The position numbers were made by a program, and so were the translations under genes. DNA of 13,310 nucleotides, taken from positions 1 to 13,310 of the forward strand of contig CANJYC010000025.1 of assembly GCA_947478985.1 (NCBI GenBank), in the 5' to 3' direction. Shown here piece by piece: positions 1-6,154 of the stretch; the stretch's first letter is position 1, and every line of letters starts with the position of its first letter. This stretch comes from Acidobacteriota bacterium (GTDB lineage: Bacteria > Acidobacteriota > Vicinamibacteria > Vicinamibacterales > UBA2999). Below the pieces are notes generated by a model. The model was not told the DNA's origin. It did not search any database and was given only the letters and a program-made list of their open reading frames with translations.

Positions 1-587
1 AAGCTCGCCTGCCCCCGGTACTCGGACGTGGGCCGCCCGACGATGACGTCCAGGTTCCGTGCCACCGTGCTCCACGGTGTGCCGTGATCCTCGTAGGTGA
101 ACTCGCCACGGTGCGCCCGCACGTACTGAAGCGTCGTCGTCCACGCGCTGCGGCCACGCGGACCGCGCGGCGTGACCTTGGGGAAGCTGTGGCGTCCGTC
201 GGCGAAATATTCGACGTACATCTTCCAGTCGGTCATCTCGATTGTGTCGAACACGATGCGCCGGCTGAACAGGGTGCTCCAGGGCATCGAGATGTCGATG
301 CGCTTCGCGATCAGGAACGGGCGCGACTGCGGCGTGAGCCCTTCGATGACCATGTCCTCGAAGACAAAGGTGCCGCGCCAGAGGTGCACGGACAGGCGGC
401 CGATGTGCATCGGCCGCTCCATGAAATTGGTCGCCTGCTGCTCGGCCTGCCGCTTGAGCACGGGTCCGAGATCCACCGTCAGCGTCGTGACGAACGCCAC
501 GGCCAGGATCACGGCGCACGTCACCACGAGGGCGCGCACGATGCGTCGCGTCCCCCGGGTGATCGGGTGCGCCAGGACCTTTCTCAC
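1..587 (-). CDS. AsmA/TamB-like inner-membrane-anchored protein, N-terminal part (runs off the left edge)
   Basis: This is the first 195 codons of a longer protein read on the minus strand; the rest lies beyond base 1. It starts at GTG 587-585, whose bases overlap the TGA stop of the biotin carrier gene (GTGA), so translation is probably coupled. What is seen: a basic N-terminus, one hydrophobic helix (about residues 19-38), then beta-rich sequence with short repeated statements such as MHIGRLSVHLWRGTFVFEDM and RIDISMPWSTL. This is typical of the AsmA/TamB/DUF748 class of envelope proteins, which have an N-terminal anchor and a long periplasmic beta-groove thought to move lipids or assist outer-membrane assembly. 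Family assignment rests on this N-terminal pattern only, so the exact subfamily and any lipid-transport role are inference. Its place behind carboxylase genes may reflect co-transcription rather than shared function. Confidence 0.75.
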   Translation of the reverse strand, partial: MRKVLAHPITRGTRRIVRALVVTCAVILAVAFVTTLTVDLGPVLKRQAEQQATNFMERPMHIGRLSVHLWRGTFVFEDMVIEGLTPQSRPFLIAKRIDISMPWSTLFSRRIVFDTIEMTDWKMYVEYFADGRHSFPKVTPRGPRGRSAWTTTLQYVRAHRGEFTYEDHGTPWSTVARNLDVIVGRPTSEYRGQAS

Positions 588-1078
588 GCGATCACCATCA
601 GCACGCTGTTGGCCTCGACGAGCGCGCCTTCCGACACACGCACCTCGACGACGGTGCCAGGCCCGGATGCGCGCAACTCGTTTTCCATCTTCATGGCTTC
701 GATCACGATCAGGCCCTGGCGCGCCGACACCGTGTCACCGGGCTTAACCAGAACCCTGACGATGCGACCGGGCATCGGTGTCACGATCTGCTGCGGCCCG
801 CCCGTGTGCACGGCGGCCTTGCGGCGCCCGGCCCCGCGGCTGGCGGACGGCAGCGCCACCGCAAAGGCGCCCCCATTGACGTGGACGGTCAGCGCGCCAC
901 GCCGCTCTTCGACCGCCACCTCATAGCTCCGACCGTCGATCAGAAGCGACCAGCCTGACGGCACCGGCACCAGATCGGCCGTGCACCGTCGCCCATCCAC
1001 CGTCACATCGAAGCCGCGCTCCGTCCGTTCGACGGCAACGGAGCAGATGCGGCCGTCGACTTCAACCTCAGACGTCAC
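584..1078 (-). CDS. Biotin carboxyl carrier protein of acyl-CoA carboxylase
   Basis: A 164-residue protein that carries the biotin moved between the biotin carboxylase and the carboxyltransferase. The C-terminal half is a biotinyl/lipoyl domain with the classic EAMKMEN motif; the biotinylated lysine is K130, and the preceding PMPGRIVRVLVKPGDTV stretch (about 101-117) matches the domain start. The N-terminal ~75 residues form a beta-rich region (VDGRRCTADL, LLIDGRSYEVAV, LTVHVNGG) resembling the BT linker domain found between the biotin carboxylase and carrier parts of one-chain propionyl-CoA carboxylase alpha subunits. A basic linker (about 78-95) separates the two parts. The start is GTG 1078-1076, overlapping the TGA of the upstream gene as GTGA; the 3' end overlaps the next gene the same way. 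Function is clear; the BT resemblance is a reading by eye. Confidence 0.93.
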   Translation of the reverse strand: MTSEVEVDGRICSVAVERTERGFDVTVDGRRCTADLVPVPSGWSLLIDGRSYEVAVEERRGALTVHVNGGAFAVALPSASRGAGRRKAAVHTGGPQQIVTPMPGRIVRVLVKPGDTVSARQGLIVIEAMKMENELRASGPGTVVEVRVSEGALVEANSVLMVIA

Positions 1079-2601
1079 CCGCGCAGCGCCTCACGCCGGG
1101 CGATGGACTTCCACAATGATGCGTCCGCGACGGGTGCAGCTGGATGCCGCGTCGTCCCAGCCTGGCCGGCCTGCAGCTGGATGAGGACGGCCGCGATGGC
1201 GGCGACTTCGCCGAGTGACGGAACAGCCTCCGCGAACGGCGCCCCCTGACGTTGCTGCAAGAGCTCGTCCAGCGTGCCGGTGTGAAACTCCGCAGTGGAA
1301 AACGCCGGTTGCTCAAGCATCCAGGTGAAAAACGGCAGCGTCGTCCTGATACCCCGCACCTCGTACTCGCGAAGCGCACGCCGCATCCGCGCGATGGCCT
1401 GGCGCCGATCGGCGCCCCACACGGACAGCTTCGAGATGAGCGGGTCGTAATAGATGGGCACGTCCCCACCCGCTTCTGCTCCGCTGTCATGCCGGACGCC
1501 AGGACCGTCCGCGACGTGCAGCGCCGTCATCCGTCCCGGAGACGGCATGAAGCCTGCGTCGGGGTCCTCAGCGTAGATACGGCATTCGATAGCGTGGCCT
1601 CGGGGGGTGAGCAGCGTGGCGGGATCGAGGTCAAGCCGTTCGCCGCGCGCGATCCGGATCTGCCACTCCACGAGGTCGACACCGGTCACCAGTTCCGTGA
1701 CGGGGTGTTCCACCTGGAGGCGGGTATTCATCTCGAGAAAATAGAAGGCGCCCGACGCATCGACGAGAAATTCAATCGTGCCGGCGTTGGTGTAGCCGGC
1801 TGCGGTGGCCACGGCCACGGCGGCTGCCGTCAACCGCGCACGGAGCGCAGGTGAGACCACCGGTGACGGCGTTTCCTCGATCACCTTCTGATGACGCCGC
1901 TGGATGGAGCACTCCCGCTCGACGCAAGCGAGCACGGTGCCGTGTTCATCGGCGAGCAGTTGCACTTCGATGTGACGCGGCTTGAGCAGACGGCGCTCGA
2001 GATAGATCGCGGAATCGCCAAAGGCCGCGGCGGCCTCGGACCGCGCGGCACGGATGGCGCCGGACAGGCCCTCTGCGCTTGCGACCACGCGCATCCCCTT
2101 GCCGCCACCACCGGCGACCGCCTTGACCATGATCGGGTAGCCGATGCGATCGGCCATGCGCGCGATAGCGGCGTCGGAGACCTCGTCTCCCAGCGCGGTC
2201 TCGGTGCCCGGCACCACAGGCACACCGGCGGCCATCGCCACCTGGCGTGCGCCGGTCTTGCTGCCCATCAGTGTGATCGCCTCAGCCGTAGGACCGATGA
2301 AGGTCAAACCGGCGTCGCGGCACGCGGCGGCGAAATCTTCGTTCTCCGCGAGGAAACCGTAGCCTGGGTGCACCGCATCGGCGCCGGTCCGGCGTGCGGC
2401 ATCGATGATCCGATCGATGCGGAGGTAGCTCTCCGCCGGTGGATTCCCACCAATGGCCACCGCCTCGTCGGCCATCCGCACATGCAGCGCCGTCCGGTCG
2501 CACTCCGAATAGACCGCCACCGATGCCAGTCCGAGGTCGCGACACGCACGGATGATCCGGACAGCGATTTCACCGCGATTGGCCACCAGGATCTTGTGCA
2601 A
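1075..2601 (-). CDS. accC: Biotin carboxylase subunit of acetyl-/propionyl-CoA carboxylase
   Basis: A 508-residue ATP-grasp enzyme that carboxylates biotin using ATP and bicarbonate. Seen in order: the N-terminal Rossmann-like part MHKILVANRGEIAVRIIRA; HPGYGFLAEN (about 78-87); the ATP-binding glycine loop GGGGKGMR (164-171); ERECSIQRRHQK (228-239); the metal and catalytic segment EMNTRLQVEHPVTE (290-303, with E290, N292 and R294); and ECRIYAEDP (339-347). The core normally ends near 450, so about 55 residues form a C-terminal extension. The start is TTG at 2601-2599: an in-frame TAG lies at 2616-2614 with no ATG or GTG between, and the resulting N-terminus matches the family exactly. No clear Shine-Dalgarno is visible. 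It lies 147 bp behind the carboxyltransferase and overlaps the carrier gene by GTGA. Confidence 0.95.
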   Translation of the reverse strand: MHKILVANRGEIAVRIIRACRDLGLASVAVYSECDRTALHVRMADEAVAIGGNPPAESYLRIDRIIDAARRTGADAVHPGYGFLAENEDFAAACRDAGLTFIGPTAEAITLMGSKTGARQVAMAAGVPVVPGTETALGDEVSDAAIARMADRIGYPIMVKAVAGGGGKGMRVVASAEGLSGAIRAARSEAAAAFGDSAIYLERRLLKPRHIEVQLLADEHGTVLACVERECSIQRRHQKVIEETPSPVVSPALRARLTAAAVAVATAAGYTNAGTIEFLVDASGAFYFLEMNTRLQVEHPVTELVTGVDLVEWQIRIARGERLDLDPATLLTPRGHAIECRIYAEDPDAGFMPSPGRMTALHVADGPGVRHDSGAEAGGDVPIYYDPLISKLSVWGADRRQAIARMRRALREYEVRGIRTTLPFFTWMLEQPAFSTAEFHTGTLDELLQQRQGAPFAEAVPSLGEVAAIAAVLIQLQAGQAGTTRHPAAPVADASLWKSIARREALRG

Positions 2602-2610
2602 AACCTGATG

Positions 2611-2619
2611 ATTCTAGCA
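2611..2619 (-). promoter_or_regulatory. Candidate extended -10 promoter element, possibly giving a leaderless biotin carboxylase mRNA
   Basis: On the minus strand the sequence TGCTAGAAT (2619-2611) fits the extended -10 form TGnTATAAT with one mismatch. The last T of the hexamer is nine bases before the TTG start at 2601, so transcription would begin at or within a few bases of the start codon. No good -35 hexamer is seen at normal spacing. It sits in the only large gap of this gene group, which supports an internal promoter. Sequence match only. Confidence 0.4.
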
Positions 2620-2725
2620 TTTAGCGGTGAGGGCTATCCCGTTCAGCACAGGCCGAATGGGCGGGCGTCAGGACGTGGCAGCAGGTCGCGGAAGAGCCAC
2701 GCGGTCACCGGTGTGTCCGCGATGA

Positions 2726-2741
2726 CCGGCGCCACCGCCGG
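2726..2741 (-). terminator. GC-rich hairpin just after the carboxyltransferase stop
   Basis: A perfect inverted repeat, CCGGCG-GTGG-CGCCGG as read on the minus strand, has six G-C pairs and a 4-base loop and begins seven bases after the carboxyltransferase TAG. No run of T follows, so it is not a classic intrinsic terminator. It may slow polymerase, protect the 3' end of the upstream message, or be chance in GC-rich DNA. The remaining gap down to 2602 holds a candidate -10 element and no convincing gene. Confidence 0.35.
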
Positions 2742-2748
2742 CATGGTC

Positions 2749-4212
2749 CTAGAGCGGAATATTGCCGTGCTTCTTTGGCGGGTTCTTGTCGCGCTTGGTC
2801 GTGAGCGTTGCCAGGGCGGCGATGAGCTTCGCGCGGGTCTGGCGTGGCGCGATCACTTCGTCAATGTAGCCGCGCTCCGCGGCGACGTTCGGATTGGCGA
2901 ACTTCTCGCGGTACTCCGCCACCTTCGCCGCCCGTGTCGCGGTCTGGTCCTCGGCTGCCGCGAGCTCTCGCTTGTAGAGGATGTTGACGGCGCCCTCGGC
3001 CCCCATCACCGCAATCTCGGCGGTGGGCCATGCAAAATTCGCATCGGTGCGGAGGTGCTTGCTCGCCATCACGCAGTAGGCGCCGCCGTAGGCCTTCCGC
3101 GTGATCACGGTCAGCTTGGGCACCGTCGCCTCGGCGAAGGCATAGAGGAGCTTGGCGCCGTGGCGGATGATGCCTCCCCACTCCTGAACCGTACCTGGGA
3201 GGAATCCGGGGACATCCTCGAAGGTGACGAGCGGAATGTTGAAGGCGTCGCAGAAGCGGACAAACCGCGCCGCCTTCACGGATGCATCGATATCGAGCGT
3301 CCCGGCCAGGCAGGCCGGCTGGTTGGCCACCACGCCCACGGGCCGGCCGCCAAGACGGGCAAACCCGACCAGCATGTTCTTCGCGAAGTGCTGATGCACT
3401 TCGAGAAAGTGGCCGTCGTCGACAATCGCGTCGATGACCTCGAGCATGTCGTAGGGCTGGTTCGGCGAGACGGGCACCAGGGTGTCCAGCGCCTCGTCGG
3501 CGCGGTCCACCGGATCGCTCGTCTCCACTCGCGGCGGATCATCAACGTTGTTACCTGGCAGAAACGAGAGCAGTTCGCGAATCAGCCGCAGACAGTCGCG
3601 GTCGTCATCGACCACGAAGTGGGCGACCCCGCTCTTCTCGTTGTGCGTCATCGCGCCGCCGAGCTCCTCCATCGTCACCTGCTCGTGCGTCACGGCGCGG
3701 ATGACATCGGGGCCGGTCACGAACATGTAGCTCGTGCCGCGCACCATGATGGTGAAGTCGGTGATGGCCGGCGAGTACACGGCCCCGCCGGCGCACGGCC
3801 CCATGATGGCGGAGATCTGCGGGATGACCCCGGACGCAAGCGTGTTGCGCAGAAAGATGTCGGAGTAGCCCGCCAGCGAGACGACGCCCTCCTGGATGCG
3901 CGCGCCCCCCGAGTCGTTGAGACCGATGACCGGGGCGCCAACCTTCATCGCCGCCTCCATGATCTTCACGATCTTGGCGGCGTTGGTCTCCGAGAGCGAT
4001 CCGCCGAATACCGAGAAGTCCTGAGCGAACGCGTAGACCACGCGCCCCTGCACCCGTCCATGGCCGGCGATGACGCCATCGCCGGGCACGAGACGATCGG
4101 CCATGCCGAAATCACGGCAGCGATGGGTGACGAGACGGTCAACCTCCGCGAAGGTGCCGTCATCGAAGAGCAGATCGATCCGCTCCCGCGCCGTCAGCTT
4201 TGGGGCGCTCAC
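2749..4212 (-). CDS. Acyl-CoA carboxylase carboxyltransferase (beta) subunit, propionyl-/methylmalonyl-CoA type
   Basis: A 487-residue crotonase-fold carboxyltransferase that moves the carboxyl group from biotin to an acyl-CoA, probably propionyl-CoA or acetyl-CoA. Seen: KLTARERIDLL at the start, AQDFSVFGGSLSE (63-75), NDSGGARIQEG (99-109), the first oxyanion-hole segment GPCAGGAVYSPA (138-149), the second-half segment RKAYGGAYCVM (372-382), SKHLRTDANFAWPTAEIAVM (384-403), and the family's C-terminal signature PPKKHGNIPL. The start is GTG 4212-4210, overlapping the transaldolase TGA as GTGA. The protein therefore lacks the roughly 20-30 residue N-terminal helix present in most relatives before KLTARER; the in-frame sequence upstream is the transaldolase gene in another frame and does not look like the missing part. 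Its partners follow immediately: biotin carboxylase and biotin carrier. Family certain, substrate not settled by sequence. Confidence 0.94.
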   Translation of the reverse strand: MSAPKLTARERIDLLFDDGTFAEVDRLVTHRCRDFGMADRLVPGDGVIAGHGRVQGRVVYAFAQDFSVFGGSLSETNAAKIVKIMEAAMKVGAPVIGLNDSGGARIQEGVVSLAGYSDIFLRNTLASGVIPQISAIMGPCAGGAVYSPAITDFTIMVRGTSYMFVTGPDVIRAVTHEQVTMEELGGAMTHNEKSGVAHFVVDDDRDCLRLIRELLSFLPGNNVDDPPRVETSDPVDRADEALDTLVPVSPNQPYDMLEVIDAIVDDGHFLEVHQHFAKNMLVGFARLGGRPVGVVANQPACLAGTLDIDASVKAARFVRFCDAFNIPLVTFEDVPGFLPGTVQEWGGIIRHGAKLLYAFAEATVPKLTVITRKAYGGAYCVMASKHLRTDANFAWPTAEIAVMGAEGAVNILYKRELAAAEDQTATRAAKVAEYREKFANPNVAAERGYIDEVIAPRQTRAKLIAALATLTTKRDKNPPKKHGNIPL

Positions 4213-4862
4213 ACCTTCGCGGCCTGCGCCTGCTCCCAGTCCTTCAGGAACTTCGCCAGGCCGATGTCGGTCAGCGGGTGCTTGAAACACTGTTCGATGA
4301 CAGCGGGCGGCACGGTCACGACATCGGCGCCCATCCGCGCCGACTCCACGATGTGAATCGGGCTGCGGACGCTGGCGACGAGCACTTCCGTCGTGAAGTC
4401 GAAGTTGTCGAAGATGTCGACGATCTCGCGGATCAGGTTCATGCCGGTCGTACCGATATCGTCGAGACGGCCGACGAACGGACTGACGTACGCCGCGCCC
4501 GCCTTGGCGGCGAGCCATGCCTGAGTCGCGGAGAAGATCAGCGTCACGTTGACGCGCGTGCCCTCGGACGCCAGCGTCTTGCACGCTTTGACGCCGTCCT
4601 TGGTGAACGGCACCTTGACGACGATGTGCGTGTCGAGCGCAGCCAGCTCGCGACCCTCGCGGATCATGCCGGCGGCGTCGGTAGCCACCACCTCGGCGCT
4701 GACCGGCCCCTGCACGAGCTCGCAGATCTGCTTCAGAATCTTCCGAGGGTCGCCGCTCTCTCTGGCCATCAGCGACGGGTTCGTCGTCACGCCGTCGATG
4801 ATCCCGAGCGCGGCGAACGGCTCGATCTCCTTCAGATTCCCAGTGTCGACAAAGAGTTTCAT
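4209..4862 (-). CDS. fsa: Small transaldolase (fructose-6-phosphate aldolase/TalC family)
   Basis: A 217-residue single-domain TIM-barrel enzyme of the short transaldolase class, acting in the non-oxidative pentose phosphate pathway by moving a dihydroxyacetone unit between sugar phosphates. Seen: MKLFVDTGNL, VTTNPSL (25-31), the Schiff-base lysine K83 in VVKVP, YVSPFVGRLDD (125-135), and the phosphate-binding ASVRSPIHI (163-171). Residue E57 in SAEVVATD is glutamate, as in true transaldolases, where E. coli fructose-6-phosphate aldolase has glutamine, and SPFVGRLDD also differs from the FsaA version. Transaldolase activity is therefore the better reading, although the family is often labelled fsa. 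The ATG is two bases after the TAA of the lipoprotein gene and the stop overlaps the carboxyltransferase start, so it is translated within a tight operon. Length is normal for the family. Confidence 0.93.
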   Translation of the reverse strand: MKLFVDTGNLKEIEPFAALGIIDGVTTNPSLMARESGDPRKILKQICELVQGPVSAEVVATDAAGMIREGRELAALDTHIVVKVPFTKDGVKACKTLASEGTRVNVTLIFSATQAWLAAKAGAAYVSPFVGRLDDIGTTGMNLIREIVDIFDNFDFTTEVLVASVRSPIHIVESARMGADVVTVPPAVIEQCFKHPLTDIGLAKFLKDWEQAQAAKV

Positions 4863-4864
4863 GG

Positions 4865-6154
4865 TTACCGTGCCGTTTCTTCGATGCGCACCGACGGCGC
4901 GCTGACATTGCCGATCGGGAGCCGATCGTCGACCGCGACGACGGCGTACACGTACCGCTGCCCCGTGGTCACCGCACTATCGCGATAGCTGGCATCGACG
5001 ATCGGGAGCGGCGTGAGCGGTTGCAGTGTGGCATCGCCTGCCGCGCCGCGCAAGACCAGATAGCCGCCGGCATCCGGCGCGCTGCTCGGTTCCCAGATCA
5101 GGCTGATGGCCCCTTCGCCTGCAACCGCTGCGAGACCGGTCGGAGACGGCGGTGGAAAGGTGTCGATGGGGCGCAGGCACGTGCGCGGCGTCGCGTCGCT
5201 CTCGGACACATTCGGTGCCACGCCGCGAACCGCGCGCAGCACGTAACAACGCTCGCGCTCGAAGTCGAGCGCATCGGTCATCGTCAAGTCGGCGATCGGC
5301 GCCGCATTCGCCGGCTGCGGAGGCACCACGCGCCACGCCGCCGGCGCTTGTGCCGGACCGGGGAGCTCGAGCGGATCGGGCGCACGGTCGAGATAGACGT
5401 TGTAGCGCGTGGGACCGGAGACAGGCGGCGGCGCCAGCGCGACGGGCTGGTCAAACGGCGCAGGCTCCCAGGGAATCTCACGGTCGAGCAGGAACCCGAG
5501 GAGACCACCGGATGGGCTCCACGACAGATGCACGCCCAGCGGATCGTAGGCGATGGCGAGATCGGTGGGCGGGTCTGGAACATCGGCCAGCGACAGCTCG
5601 GCGGCTACACCCGTGGGGCCGGGCCTGCCGCGCGGACTGAACGGGATGGCGAAATAAAAGCGACGCAGCGGCAACACGGTCGTGGCGGAAGGCACCGGCG
5701 CCTGGCCGCCGCGACGGACAGGGGGCATCGGATCGAGACGCCCCTGCGTGAACGCCGCCCCCTCGAGGGTATCGATGACGGTGACGCGAGTTCCCTGGAC
5801 GGCACCGGACGCGGGATCGGGAGGCGGCGCGAGAGCCGCACCGGTTACCGGTGCGGGAACCACAGGGATCACAGGGACCGAACCGACAACGGTCCCGAGA
5901 TCGGCCCAGCGTGCGCGGGATGGCTGGCGCACGCCCGTGTAGGCGTAGACATCAATGCGGGCGACGTCGGCGGGAACGGATGCGTCGATATTCTGCCGCG
6001 GAACCGTCAGCGTGACGTAGACCTCCCGACCGACACGACGGGCGGCAATCTGATCCACCGCCGACGGAATCCTGACGATCGGGGCAAGCGGGGCCCCTTT
6101 CTTGCCGCACCCGGCGGCCAGCATCAGGCTCACGACCACGACCCACGCACGCAT
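4865..6154 (-). CDS. Lipoprotein with fibronectin type III-like domains
   Basis: A 429-residue envelope protein of unknown exact role. The start chosen is ATG 6154-6152, sharing one base with the regulator's stop (TGATG); a GTG one codon earlier at 6157 is equally possible. Seen: a short hydrophobic signal peptide ending in the lipobox LAAGC with the lipidated cysteine at residue 16, then GKKGAPLAP. This CGxKGxPL pattern resembles small LptM/YifL-type lipoproteins. The rest is long, proline-rich and beta-rich, with at least two fibronectin III-like units: about 193-329 (PDPPTDLAIAYDPLGVHLSW with YNVYLDR and CYVLRAV) and about 335-425 (PPPSPTGLAAV, ISLIWEPS, GYLVLRG, YVYAVVAVDD). Such proteins usually act as extracytoplasmic binding or scaffold modules. 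It is two bases upstream of the transaldolase, so it shares a transcript. No enzyme motif is visible. Confidence 0.8.
   Translation of the reverse strand: MRAWVVVVSLMLAAGCGKKGAPLAPIVRIPSAVDQIAARRVGREVYVTLTVPRQNIDASVPADVARIDVYAYTGVRQPSRARWADLGTVVGSVPVIPVVPAPVTGAALAPPPDPASGAVQGTRVTVIDTLEGAAFTQGRLDPMPPVRRGGQAPVPSATTVLPLRRFYFAIPFSPRGRPGPTGVAAELSLADVPDPPTDLAIAYDPLGVHLSWSPSGGLLGFLLDREIPWEPAPFDQPVALAPPPVSGPTRYNVYLDRAPDPLELPGPAQAPAAWRVVPPQPANAAPIADLTMTDALDFERERCYVLRAVRGVAPNVSESDATPRTCLRPIDTFPPPSPTGLAAVAGEGAISLIWEPSSAPDAGGYLVLRGAAGDATLQPLTPLPIVDASYRDSAVTTGQRYVYAVVAVDDRLPIGNVSAPSVRIEETAR

Noticed and set aside
2643..2744. A 33-codon open frame on the minus strand (MPAVAPVIADTP...) between the carboxyltransferase and biotin carboxylase genes.
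   Set aside because: The AGGA is only two bases from its ATG, the frame overlaps the GC hairpin, the product has no recognisable features, and such short frames are expected by chance in GC-rich DNA.
1891..4356. An 821-codon open frame on the plus strand opposite the biotin carboxylase and carboxyltransferase genes.
   Set aside because: It is the antisense of two strongly conserved genes; its His/Arg/Asp-rich composition is typical of a GC-rich shadow frame and it shows no domain.
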